From: CAZGAQ01 sp964523405
Lineage (GTDB): Bacteria > Planctomycetota > Phycisphaerae > UBA1845 > Fen-1342
NCBI GenBank assembly: GCA_964523405.1
Contig: CAZGAQ010000002.1
Location: forward strand, 248,001-312,000
Length of the DNA: 64,000 nucleotides
Direction: 5' to 3'
Position 1 is the stretch's first letter, and each line of letters opens with the position of its first letter. This document shows, one piece after another, positions 1 through 8,029 of this stretch. The position numbers and the translations under genes are program-made. The notes under the pieces were generated by a model. It saw only the letters and a list, made by a program, of their open reading frames with translations, searched no databases and was not told the origin of the DNA.

Positions 1-438
1 GCTGAACGCCGCAAAGTCGTCGACGCAGTAATAGACGACGCGCTCGGTAATCAGGCGGGCCGGCAATTCGGGGATGTCGGGCGTGAAGAGCCAGAGCTGG
101 ACCGGGCGGCTGGGCAACCGTCGCAGCGCGGCGCGGATCTGCCGCGCGATGGCCACGCCGTTGAGCCAGCGGGCCCAGGGCACCTCGGGCATCGGAATCA
201 GGAGTGGGGACAAGACGTCGAGCGTGGGCAGCACGCGCTGCACGCCCCCGGCGACGCGGCAGAGGCGCTGCCACAGCAAGCGACCGTCGCGCGCGCTGAG
301 CTGGGGGCGACGCGAGGCGTGGTAGTTGACCCACAGGACATGATTCCGGCGGGCCAGCGTACGCATCACGTGGTGCTTGCTGGTGGGGTGATCGAACCAG
401 CTGCTGGCGATACAGACGATATTCCGGTCAGAGATCAC
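1..438 (-). CDS. Glycosyltransferase, partial (C-terminus beyond window)
   Basis: This is the N-terminal 146 codons of a cytoplasmic glycosyltransferase that runs off the left edge. The start is taken as GTG at 438, which overlaps the TGA of the preceding glycosyltransferase gene as GTGA, so the two are translationally coupled. The readable N-terminus begins with a short beta strand (DRNIVCIASSWFDHPTSKHH) and the last visible residues are VVYYCVDDFAAFS. This tyrosine/aspartate motif is common in exopolysaccharide glycosyltransferases of the GT-B type, where it precedes the nucleotide-sugar domain. The role is inferred as adding a sugar to the polysaccharide built by this locus. The catalytic C-terminal half is outside the window, so donor and acceptor cannot be named. 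Confidence 0.75.
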   Translation of the reverse strand, partial: MISDRNIVCIASSWFDHPTSKHHVMRTLARRNHVLWVNYHASRRPQLSARDGRLLWQRLCRVAGGVQRVLPTLDVLSPLLIPMPEVPWARWLNGVAIARQIRAALRRLPSRPVQLWLFTPDIPELPARLITERVVYYCVDDFAAFS

Positions 439-1694
439 GACAACAGGGCCTCCGACAGCCCGCAAACCTGGTGGGCGGCGCTCATACGCGTGACCGTGTC
501 CGCCCGGGCCGCGCCGGGCGCCTGCGCGAGCAGAGCCTCCAGCTGCAGCAGCGTGTCCTCGGCACGGTAGTTCTGCACGGCGACCGCCCGCGCCCGGACG
601 GCCAGGGCGCGCGCTGGAGCGTCATCACGCAGCAGGCGCACCACGTCCCCCGCGAAGCCTGCGGCGGAGCCGGCCACCAAGAACGGCGGCGGATCGTCGT
701 AGTCGATGCCGGCAGCGGCCGGCGGGCTCACGACGATGGCCCGGGCGGCGGCGAGCGCCTCGATGAGTTTGGTCTGCACGCCAATCTGCTCGCGCGCGGG
801 GCACGCGAAGACGCGCATCTGGCGCCAGTACGGCAGGATGTCCGGCACGGAGCCGGTCACACAGACGGCCGGATCGCGGGCCCAGCGGCGCACACTCGCG
901 ACGGGCCGCGAGCCGACGATCAGCCAGCGCGCCCCGGGCACCACCTGCTTGACGCGCGGCCACACCTGCCGGCCGAACCAGTTCACCGCGCGCACGTTCG
1001 GAGCGTACGACATCGACCCGACGATGCCGACGACCGGCGCGCGCGGGAGGTCGCCGGGACGCGCGTCGGCGTACGGGGTCAGGTCGACGCCGGTGCGCAC
1101 GACGCGCGCCTGCGCCCGCAGTGCGGTCGGCAACTTCTGGCGCTCCGAAGCGTTGACGAGCACGGTCACATCGTGGGCGCGGATCCACGCCGCCTCGGCC
1201 CGCGGCAGGCGCCGCGCTTCGAGGCCGTAGAGCCAGCGCAGCGGTGGCAGACTGCGGCGCGCGAAGCAGCCCCATTTCTCACTCTCGACATCGTTCATGT
1301 CGAGGACGCGGCGCGTCGCGGGCACCAGATCGGCGTAGACAGACATGGCTGGCGAGAAGGTCAGGAGGGCATCAAAGCGCAGCGCACGGCCCCAGTCGGC
1401 CAGGACCGCGGCCAGCCGCGGATCGTAGAAATAGCCCTCGTTGATGCTGGCGCCGGCGAGCAGGCGCGCGGCGCCGCGCGCCAACGAACGCTGGTGCGAG
1501 CGCACGAAGACGGCGACCTCGCGGCAGCGGGCGCGGACGTGGGCCAGGTCCTCCGGCGTCGGCGCCTCGCGGTCGACGCAGGCGAGCCAGACCTCGTGGC
1601 GGCGAGCCAGATGCGCGACCTCGCCCCAGGAGCGGATGCGATCGCCCCGGTTGGGCGGGTACGGGAACCGATGTGTGACCACCAGGACGCGCAT
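435..1694 (-). CDS. Glycosyltransferase, PEP-CTERM/EpsH1-associated sugar transferase type
   Basis: A 419-residue GT-B-fold glycosyltransferase. The N-terminus (VVTHRFPYPPNRGDRIRS) and the segment LDMNDVESEKWG near residue 140 match the sugar transferases found in exosortase (XrtA/EpsH1) exopolysaccharide loci (TIGR03087 type). The C-terminal half has the usual nucleotide-sugar-binding layout (VVGIVGSMSYAPN; later TKLIEALAAARAIV). It acts at the cytoplasmic membrane face, adding a sugar to a lipid-linked repeat unit; the sugar is not predictable. The ATG at 1694 sits 6 bp after the upstream stop, and GAGG overlapping that stop serves as ribosome binding site. The 3' end overlaps the next glycosyltransferase by 4 bp. 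Confidence 0.85.
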   Translation of the reverse strand: MRVLVVTHRFPYPPNRGDRIRSWGEVAHLARRHEVWLACVDREAPTPEDLAHVRARCREVAVFVRSHQRSLARGAARLLAGASINEGYFYDPRLAAVLADWGRALRFDALLTFSPAMSVYADLVPATRRVLDMNDVESEKWGCFARRSLPPLRWLYGLEARRLPRAEAAWIRAHDVTVLVNASERQKLPTALRAQARVVRTGVDLTPYADARPGDLPRAPVVGIVGSMSYAPNVRAVNWFGRQVWPRVKQVVPGARWLIVGSRPVASVRRWARDPAVCVTGSVPDILPYWRQMRVFACPAREQIGVQTKLIEALAAARAIVVSPPAAAGIDYDDPPPFLVAGSAAGFAGDVVRLLRDDAPARALAVRARAVAVQNYRAEDTLLQLEALLAQAPGAARADTVTRMSAAHQVCGLSEALLS

Positions 1695-1700
1695 GCACCT

Positions 1701-2822
1701 CTATCCAGGAAGGGACCGTGACAGCCACGCCCCCAGGATCTGCGTCACGGGCAACGGCAACCGCGTCCACGCGCGGCGCGCCAACGCGAAGCGCGGGTTG
1801 GTCGGTTTCAGATCCGGCGCCCGCTCGCCCGGCGGCACATAGCGCTGATAGCCCAGCGGGCGCGGCTCGAAGCCCTGATTCTTCTTGAAACCCGCCGCGC
1901 CAGCGTTGTCCGCGCGGCTGCGGCCGTAGTCGAAGCGTCGCACGCCGGCCGCGACCGCCTGCTCCATGATCGACCAGTAGAGGAGATTCGTGGCCCCGTC
2001 GCCGCGGAGGCGCTCGTTGGCACCCAGGACGTAGGGCATGATCGTATCACCGTGCACGAAGCTGATGGTGCCGCAGGCCGGGGCCGCGCCGGCCCAGGTG
2101 ACGGACACCCACAGTCGATCGCCGAGGCGGCGTTGGAGCTCGGTGAAGAAACGGAGCGGGTAGTTAATGGAAGCGATGCGGCGCATGCTGCGGCAGTAGA
2201 GCTGCCAGACCAGCTCGAGTTGGTCGGCACCGTGCCGCACGGTCATGCCGTCGCGATCACGGGCATGGCGCGCTGCGGCGCGGGCCCGTTTCGGCAGGAA
2301 GGGTCCGACCTCGTCGGGCGTGGCCGGCAATTCCCGGGCAAAGCCGAGATAGCCGGTGACCGCTTCAAAGCCGGACGCCTGCGCGGTCGCGGAGCGCAGT
2401 TCGAGGACGCGCGCGCGGCGTTCTTCCGTAAGCTGGACGGCGGCGCGCTGCAGCGCGCGGGCGATCTCGGCATCGTCGGCCAGAATCCCGCCATAGGTGC
2501 CGTACGGGACGCTGATGAGGAGGCGGCCGCCCAGCAAACTGTTGACCTCGACGAGCGGAAGCACGCCGACCGGCTGGTCACCGCGGGTCGCCAGGAGGTG
2601 CCAGGCACGATGGCCGAACACCTGGGCCACGGTCTCGCACCAGTCGGGATGGTGGAACAGGGTGGCGCCCGGCGCGCGGGCGACATAGCGGGCCCAGGCG
2701 CAGGTGTCCTGGGGCGCGGCGATGCGGCGGATCACGAGCGGCGGGCGCACGGAGGACGGCAGCGCTGCCGCCGGGGTTGCGGCCGGCTCAGCGGTTGTAG
2801 TAAGAAGAGTAGTAGTGCTCAT
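1701..2822 (-). CDS. FemAB-like GNAT acyltransferase, PEP-CTERM-associated type
   Basis: About 373 residues with the double-GNAT FemAB architecture: an N-terminal half with FHHPDWCETVAQVFGH and a C-terminal half with the run DGATNLLYWSIMEQA followed by FDYGRSRADNAGAAGFKKNQG. That ending is typical of the FemAB-related proteins encoded in exosortase-type polysaccharide loci (TIGR03019 type). Known FemAB proteins transfer aminoacyl groups; in these loci the substrate is undefined, so acyl or aminoacyl modification of the polysaccharide is only an inference. The ATG at 2822 (an in-frame GTG also exists at 2837) lies inside the end of the BY-kinase gene, giving a 35-bp overlap. A downstream GTG near 2755 would remove the overlap but has no visible ribosome binding site. 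Confidence 0.8.
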   Translation of the reverse strand: MSTTTLLTTTAEPAATPAAALPSSVRPPLVIRRIAAPQDTCAWARYVARAPGATLFHHPDWCETVAQVFGHRAWHLLATRGDQPVGVLPLVEVNSLLGGRLLISVPYGTYGGILADDAEIARALQRAAVQLTEERRARVLELRSATAQASGFEAVTGYLGFARELPATPDEVGPFLPKRARAAARHARDRDGMTVRHGADQLELVWQLYCRSMRRIASINYPLRFFTELQRRLGDRLWVSVTWAGAAPACGTISFVHGDTIMPYVLGANERLRGDGATNLLYWSIMEQAVAAGVRRFDYGRSRADNAGAAGFKKNQGFEPRPLGYQRYVPPGERAPDLKPTNPRFALARRAWTRLPLPVTQILGAWLSRSLPG

Positions 2823-3717
2823 AGTAGCCCGTACCACGGTCGCGATAGCGCGACAGCAGGCAGCCCAGCACCTTGACGTTGTTGGCCTGGAGCGTGCGCA
2901 CGGCCTGCTGGACCGTCGGTTCGGGCGTGCGACGCATCTCGATCACCATGATGGCGCCGTTACAGTGCGGCGCCAGCAGACAGACGTCCGAGACCGTCGT
3001 GATCGGAGGCGTGTCGGTGAACGTGTAATCGAAGGCTTCGCGGAATTGCTCGAGCGCGGCCGCGGTGCTGGGGCCCCCCAGCAGGTCGCCGTAGGCCTTG
3101 TCCTTGACGTGACCCGCCGCCAGAACCTTGAGGTTCGGGTACGGCGTCGGCTGCAGCGCATCCGCCAGCGACACATCGCCGCGGAGCACTTCGGCGAAGC
3201 CCGGTTCACTCGGGACGCCGAGCATCCGGGCGATCGACGTGCGCCGAAAGTCGGCGTCCACGATCAAAATGCGGTGCTCGCCGCCCTCGGCCATGACCAG
3301 CGACAGGTTAATCGTCGAGACGCTCTTGCCTTCCTCGGGAATGCTGCTGGTGACGGCGATCACCTGCGGCGTGCGCTGCGCGTTCATGGTCAACAGCCGC
3401 GCCCGCACAGAGCGGTACTGCTCGCAGTGCGCCGAATACCGATCATGAAACGCCACCACCACCGGATCGACGCGCTGCGGATCCCATTCCACGGTGCGCT
3501 CGTCGAAGGTCGCCAGCACGGACGCGGCGTCCGCGCCGCCGGAAGCCGGCGCCGCGCCGTCCGGCACAAAGCCGCTCTGCGCCTCCGTTGCGACGGCATC
3601 CGCCCCCATCGCCGGCGCCGCGCCATCTTGCGGTGGCGCATCGCCGGAGGCATCGTCGGGGGCTCCGGCCTCGCCGTTGCCCCAGATCTTCTCCATGACC
3701 TTGGCCATCGAACTCAT
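2788..3717 (-). CDS. Bacterial tyrosine autokinase (CpsD/Wzc-kinase type), PEP-CTERM locus
   Basis: A stand-alone 309-residue BY-kinase. It has a Walker A of the BY type (SSIPEEGKS, about 124-132), a second aspartate motif ILIVDADFRR (about 150-159), and FTDTPPIT as the Walker B-like loop. The C-terminus is a tyrosine cluster, YYEHYYSSYYNR (298-309), the usual autophosphorylation tail. The first 70 residues are a low-complexity Ala/Pro/Gly linker. The expected role is to control polymer length and export by cycling phosphorylation together with the chain-length protein encoded immediately upstream (9 bp gap). GAGGAAACGGC before the ATG at 3717 is a good ribosome binding site. The tail codons overlap the start of the FemAB-like gene. 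Confidence 0.9.
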   Translation of the reverse strand: MSSMAKVMEKIWGNGEAGAPDDASGDAPPQDGAAPAMGADAVATEAQSGFVPDGAAPASGGADAASVLATFDERTVEWDPQRVDPVVVAFHDRYSAHCEQYRSVRARLLTMNAQRTPQVIAVTSSIPEEGKSVSTINLSLVMAEGGEHRILIVDADFRRTSIARMLGVPSEPGFAEVLRGDVSLADALQPTPYPNLKVLAAGHVKDKAYGDLLGGPSTAAALEQFREAFDYTFTDTPPITTVSDVCLLAPHCNGAIMVIEMRRTPEPTVQQAVRTLQANNVKVLGCLLSRYRDRGTGYYEHYYSSYYNR

Positions 3718-3726
3718 GCCGTTTCC

Positions 3727-5478
3727 TCACGTCCCGGGCGGCAGCGCGGGACTCAGCCAGGTCATCCCCACCGCGCCCAAAGCCCGGTTCATGCGCTGCA
3801 GCGCCTCGGCGTGCACCGTAGGCATCATCAGGCTCGTGTACGCCAGGGCCGCGCTGGCAGCCAAGGCCAGGACGAGCAGGGCGAGTGTGGGTGTCCAAAT
3901 CAGTCGACGGACCGCATCGCGCCGGCGCTCGCGCGGCGTCGGCATCGTGCCGATGCACTCCAACACGGGGATGCCCAGGATACGCGTCACCTGTCCCACC
4001 GAACGGAACGAGCGGTCGAACAGCTCGGCCAGGGCCACCAGCAGCGTCGCCGCCGCCAGGCCGAGGCCGGAACACACGACGAAGACCGATGCCACGCGCG
4101 GCTTGCTGGGCCGGACGACGTCCTCCGGCTCCTCCAGCAGGGTGAACTGGGTGCCCCGCTCGCCGCTCTCGGCGGCCAGGACGCGCTCCAGGCCGGCGAG
4201 GTGGCCCTGCCACACGGCCACTTCACTGGCGCTTTCGTTGCGTTTGGCCATGCGTTGCCGCAGGCCCTCGTCCTGATTCGCCAGTTCGTCGAAAAGCCTT
4301 TGCGCCCGATCCAGGCGCCCATCCGCCTCGGCCAGTTGCGCATTGGCCGCATCGAGTTGCCGGCGCAGCGAGGTGAGCTCGAGTTCGACGCGCATGCGCT
4401 GCGCCTGCCACTCCCGGAAGCCCTCGGTGACCGGCGGCGTCTTGGCAACCGGCAGGGCAACCCGCGTGGCCGGCAGCAGTTCGGCCAGCCCGGACCGCAG
4501 GTTTTTCAGCGCCTCGAGCTGGGCGTAGCGGGCCTTGACCTCCGGGTGATCGAAGGTCATGCGGCGGTTGGTGACCAGGTCCAGGAGCTCGCGCTGGACG
4601 GTTTCCATCGCATGCTCGACGGTTTCATCGGGGACAGACGCCGTCATCGCCGGCGCGTTCGGCTCCTCGGCGGCGAACGTCGTGGGCGGCGCGGCCGCGC
4701 TCAGGAACTGTTCCCGCGCGGTCACGTCCGCTTCGAGCCCGGTCTTGCGCTGAAGCAGATTCTCACGCTGGGTGCGCAGCAGCTCGAGGCGGTTGCCGAG
4801 CCCGACCAGGTCGGTCGGGTCGAGCCCCGGATACTCCTCCAGGCCCTTGCGCAAATCCACATCCGTCACGGCCACCTGATCCTGCAGGCGGCGGATTTCA
4901 CCCTCGAAGAACGCGCGCGTGCCGCTCAGAATGCCGCGGATGCGTTCACGGGTTTCCGCGATGTACGAGTCGCGCAAAGCAATCACGAACTGCCGGGCGA
5001 TGGCGGGATCATTCGCGCTGCAGCGCAGCTCGATGGTGTCCAGGCTGGCGGTGCTGTGGATCAGGTTGACGCCGGCGGTGAGCTTGAACTTGCGGATCGT
5101 TGCCTCCAGGGCACCACGCTCCCGCTCGCTCAAGGCGCTTTCGCTGGTGAACGTGTCGGCGGGCAGAAGGCCCACGGCCACGATGGCCCGGGCCATGGCC
5201 CGTGAGCCGGTCATGTCCAGCGACATCGTGGTCTTCAGGTGATCGAAGCTGTACGGGGAATTGGCGTGCACGAGATTCTGCAACACCATGTCATCCCGCC
5301 GCTCGAACAGCGTGTTGGCGGAATACTCGCGCGGCAGGTACTGACTGCACCAGAAGGCCACGGCACCTACGAGCGACAGGCCGACGGTGGACAACCGCCA
5401 GCGGTGGCGCACAATGCGCGAACACTCGCTGACGGTGTTCCGCAGGTCCTCGAATGCCTGACCTTGCTGGGTCGCCAT
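3727..5478 (-). CDS. Polysaccharide chain-length determinant (GumC/Wzz-like)
   Basis: A 583-residue inner-membrane protein of the polysaccharide co-polymerase family. A first membrane helix lies around residues 28-47 (RLSTVGLSLVGAVAFWCSQY). A long periplasmic region follows, rich in Glu/Gln/Arg and predicted as coiled coil (for example LRRQLDAANAQLAEADGRLD). Two hydrophobic segments near the C-terminus are ASVFVVCSGLGLAAATLLVA and TLALLVLALAASAALAY. It lacks the kinase domain, which is supplied by the next gene. The length and layout match the PEP-CTERM-system chain-length family. It should set exopolysaccharide chain length and link the cytoplasmic kinase to the outer-membrane exporter encoded upstream. 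Confidence 0.88.
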   Translation of the reverse strand: MATQQGQAFEDLRNTVSECSRIVRHRWRLSTVGLSLVGAVAFWCSQYLPREYSANTLFERRDDMVLQNLVHANSPYSFDHLKTTMSLDMTGSRAMARAIVAVGLLPADTFTSESALSERERGALEATIRKFKLTAGVNLIHSTASLDTIELRCSANDPAIARQFVIALRDSYIAETRERIRGILSGTRAFFEGEIRRLQDQVAVTDVDLRKGLEEYPGLDPTDLVGLGNRLELLRTQRENLLQRKTGLEADVTAREQFLSAAAPPTTFAAEEPNAPAMTASVPDETVEHAMETVQRELLDLVTNRRMTFDHPEVKARYAQLEALKNLRSGLAELLPATRVALPVAKTPPVTEGFREWQAQRMRVELELTSLRRQLDAANAQLAEADGRLDRAQRLFDELANQDEGLRQRMAKRNESASEVAVWQGHLAGLERVLAAESGERGTQFTLLEEPEDVVRPSKPRVASVFVVCSGLGLAAATLLVALAELFDRSFRSVGQVTRILGIPVLECIGTMPTPRERRRDAVRRLIWTPTLALLVLALAASAALAYTSLMMPTVHAEALQRMNRALGAVGMTWLSPALPPGT

Positions 5479-5502
5479 AACTGCTGTGTTCCGTCGGGCG
5501 CG

Positions 5503-6354
5503 CTAGCGTCCGAAGCGCCGGCGCCACCCGTCCGAATTCTCGTTCGAGGAGGAGCCGAAGGCGTCCTCGTAGGTATGTGTCGAGTCGATCGCGCCGGTAG
5601 GCATGTTGTAGGTATGCAGGGCCGGCTCGATCGGGTACATCAGCTCACGGAAGCGGTGTCCGACCCACGCCAGCGGCGTCGGCGGCACCTCGACGATGTC
5701 TCCCTCCTGCAACAGGATGTTCATGGTCGTGTCGCCGCTCTGGATCATCCGGTCCAGGTCGACGACGATCACCTTCCGTTCCGGTTCCTTGACCGCGGGT
5801 CGGGTGACGCGGACTTGCGACCGCCACGCCAGCGGCGTGGGCTGCGCCTCGGCCAAGGCCATCAACAGCGTGTCGCGCCCGGTGAACCGTCGCGGGCCCG
5901 GGGAGGTGACCTCGCCGAAGACGTAGAAGAACTGGCTGTTGTAGCTCCCCACCTGCACCACCACGTCCGGTTCGACGTAAAAGCGCGAAAGTTGCGCCTT
6001 GAGTTTGTCCGCCACCTGTTCTGTGGTCAGCCCGGCAACCTCCACCTCTCCCAGCAGACGCAGGACGACCTTCCCATCCGCACGCACCATCTGCGCGGTC
6101 CCGTCCACTTCGGGCACGCGCGGCGCGCTGATTAGAATGGTGTCGGGCGGTCGCACCACGTAGCTGCCGGTCGCCACCTCGGCCTCGTGGGCGCGCAAGA
6201 ACGAGACCATCTGATTATGCGGGGTGGCGCAGCCGGCGCTCAGGCCCAGCAGCACGATCAGGCCCCCCAACCCACCCAGGACGTATGGCCAACGGGCCGG
6301 CGGGCCCGGCGCCTGAGTCCGGTGTGTCTTCGCTTGGTACAGCTTCGAATCCAT
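5503..6354 (-). CDS. Polysaccharide export lipoprotein (Wza-like)
   Basis: A 283-residue outer-membrane exporter subunit. The N-terminus has an unusually long basic leader (about 22 residues), a hydrophobic stretch VLGGLGGLIVLLGLSAGC, and a lipobox LSAGC, so it is a predicted lipoprotein. A poly-export domain begins at YVVRPPDTILISAPRVPEVD and includes RADGKVVLRLLGEVEVAG. A SLBB-like segment follows (YVFGEVTSPGPRRF). It is the first gene of the minus-strand exopolysaccharide operon. The family forms the periplasm-spanning/outer-membrane channel for the polymer. At 283 residues it is shorter than classical Wza but normal for the exosortase-associated export family. Confidence 0.9.
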   Translation of the reverse strand: MDSKLYQAKTHRTQAPGPPARWPYVLGGLGGLIVLLGLSAGCATPHNQMVSFLRAHEAEVATGSYVVRPPDTILISAPRVPEVDGTAQMVRADGKVVLRLLGEVEVAGLTTEQVADKLKAQLSRFYVEPDVVVQVGSYNSQFFYVFGEVTSPGPRRFTGRDTLLMALAEAQPTPLAWRSQVRVTRPAVKEPERKVIVVDLDRMIQSGDTTMNILLQEGDIVEVPPTPLAWVGHRFRELMYPIEPALHTYNMPTGAIDSTHTYEDAFGSSSNENSDGWRRRFGR

Positions 6355-6562
6355 AACTCTGCGCGCCTCCCGGGGGGCGTCAATTACGGGGCCAAGCCCT
6401 CAGCAAGGTTATCGACCGAATCCACGCAGGCTTGAAATTGGGGCTTTTCTTAGACGGGCTGATATTTGCAGCGGCTGGCTGGCCACCGCGGCCGCCCCGG
6501 TTTCAGGCCCCCCGCCCCATCAACCGATAACAGGAGCGGCATCACAGGAGCGCACTGCGCCC
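6355..6562. promoter_or_regulatory. Divergent promoter region; possible sigma-54 element on plus strand
   Basis: A 208-bp region between the divergent polysaccharide-export gene and the ExeA-like ATPase, locally AT-richer than its surroundings. On the plus strand GGGCTGATATTTGCA (about 6456-6470) has GG and GC dinucleotides ten bases apart with TT before GC, the -24/-12 spacing of sigma-54 promoters. The rest of the -24 element does not match the consensus. Known exosortase-type polysaccharide loci are often under a sigma-54 regulator (PrsK/PrsR), which makes the match worth noting but not proof. No good sigma-70 pair stands out. Confidence 0.3.
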
Positions 6563-7966
6563 ATGGAAGCTTATCGTTACTTTGGACTTACGGCGGCCCC
6601 CTTCGAAGGGCGCCCGGAGCCACGCTTCTTCTTTCGCGCGGCCTCCCACGGGGAGACCCTGGCCACCCTGCAGTACGTCATCCACGCTGGGAAATCCTGC
6701 AGCCTCGTTTTGGGGGAGTCCGGTTCGGGGAAGACGTTGCTCGGTCGGTTGGTCGCCGAGAATGCGAATCGGCGGGCGCGGCTCTTGTGGGTGCACGGCT
6801 ATGGCCAGCCTGACGGCCAGACCGAACTCACCGTTTATCCCCCCGGTACGCTGGGGGCCACCACCCTCACGGCCCAGGGCGGTCCCACCGAGTCATCCCT
6901 GGCCGAGTGGATTCGCACACCCGCGCGCCTGCGGCAGCCGACGGTCGTGATCGTCGACAACGCGGACGCCTTGCGCAAGCACAGTTGGGACGACCTGCTG
7001 GCGCTGATGACGCGCGAGGGCCGGGCGCCCAAGCCGACGAGCCTGATCCTCCTGGGCCTGCCCGACACACTCGAGCGCCTCGCCAACCCGCGCTTTGTCC
7101 GGTTGCGGCGCCGCGTGTTTCGCACGTGTCATCTGACGCGGTTCACGCAGCCCGAGGTGGCCGCCTATATCACGCATCGCCTGACGCTGTGCGGCGGCCG
7201 GCCGGAGTTGTTCACGCCCGATGCCCTGGAGAGCGTCTTTCGCTACTCGCTGGGCAACCCGGCCCTGATCAACCAGATCTGCGATAACGCGCTGGTCGAC
7301 GCCTTCAGTGATGAACGGCAACTGGTGGACGCGGAACATATCCGCGCCAGCGTACAGGCCATCGCCGGACCAGAACGCCCGCCGCTCGTGCCGCCCGATC
7401 GCCCCGTCCTGCCCAGCACTCCGCCGCCGCGTCCAGAACCAGCACCGGGGCAACACGCACCCGAGACGCCGCCAGCGGCTGAAGAGCCCGTGGAGGTCGA
7501 TACGTGCGTACTGGCGACGCTGCCCGAGTCGATCGACGCGCCTCACGCCGAAGAAGGCGCGGAGGAAGAAAACGCCGAATACTGGCCGGCTCCTCCGGCG
7601 CCGTTTGCGCCGGTCGCCGGCGACGAGCCCCCGGACGCGGACTCGTGCGAACGCCTCGTGCGTATCGCCACCGAGTTTCAGGCCCTCCAGCGAGAAATGA
7701 CGCTGCCGCGCCGGGTCGCGGCACCCGGCATGCCGGCCTTCGTCGCACCCGCGCCGCCACAACTGCCAGCCTGGGACCCCCCGCTTCCGGAAGTCGACGC
7801 GGCGGCGGAGCAACTGCGCGAGCGCCTGCGTGCCATCGAGGGGCGCGTCACGGGCGCCCTTTCCCGCGTGCGTGAGGCCCGGCGCCTACAGCGTACCCCG
7901 GCTCCCACAGAAGCGGATTCGCCCACCCCGGGCGCGGATGCACCTCCGGACGCGTCCGAGTCGTAG
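6563..7966 (+). CDS. ExeA-like AAA ATPase, PEP-CTERM/XrtA-locus type
   Basis: A 467-residue protein beginning YRYFGLTAAPFEG, the typical start of ExeA/general-secretion ATPases found in exosortase-linked polysaccharide loci (TIGR03015 type). Walker A is GESGSGKT (51-58) and Walker B is TVVIVDNADA (about 127-136). The C-terminal lid region (LGNPALINQICDNAL) is conserved, but the last ~190 residues are a Pro/Ala/Glu-rich extension not needed for the ATPase fold, ending in a short basic helical segment. The role in polysaccharide assembly is not established for this family. It is divergent from the export operon and likely co-regulated with it. AGGAG lies 12 nt before the ATG. Confidence 0.82.
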   Translation: MEAYRYFGLTAAPFEGRPEPRFFFRAASHGETLATLQYVIHAGKSCSLVLGESGSGKTLLGRLVAENANRRARLLWVHGYGQPDGQTELTVYPPGTLGATTLTAQGGPTESSLAEWIRTPARLRQPTVVIVDNADALRKHSWDDLLALMTREGRAPKPTSLILLGLPDTLERLANPRFVRLRRRVFRTCHLTRFTQPEVAAYITHRLTLCGGRPELFTPDALESVFRYSLGNPALINQICDNALVDAFSDERQLVDAEHIRASVQAIAGPERPPLVPPDRPVLPSTPPPRPEPAPGQHAPETPPAAEEPVEVDTCVLATLPESIDAPHAEEGAEEENAEYWPAPPAPFAPVAGDEPPDADSCERLVRIATEFQALQREMTLPRRVAAPGMPAFVAPAPPQLPAWDPPLPEVDAAAEQLRERLRAIEGRVTGALSRVREARRLQRTPAPTEADSPTPGADAPPDASES

Positions 7967-8029
7967 CCTTCGCGACCCCGCGCCGCGCGGGTTTCACTGA
8001 CTGCCGCGCCCCCCTCTGCAGCGCCCGCC

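Noticed and set aside
2704..5205. 833-codon open frame on the plus strand
   Set aside because: It is antisense to the BY-kinase and chain-length genes, rich in His/Arg/Gln, and has no domain; long shadow frames are expected in GC-rich DNA.
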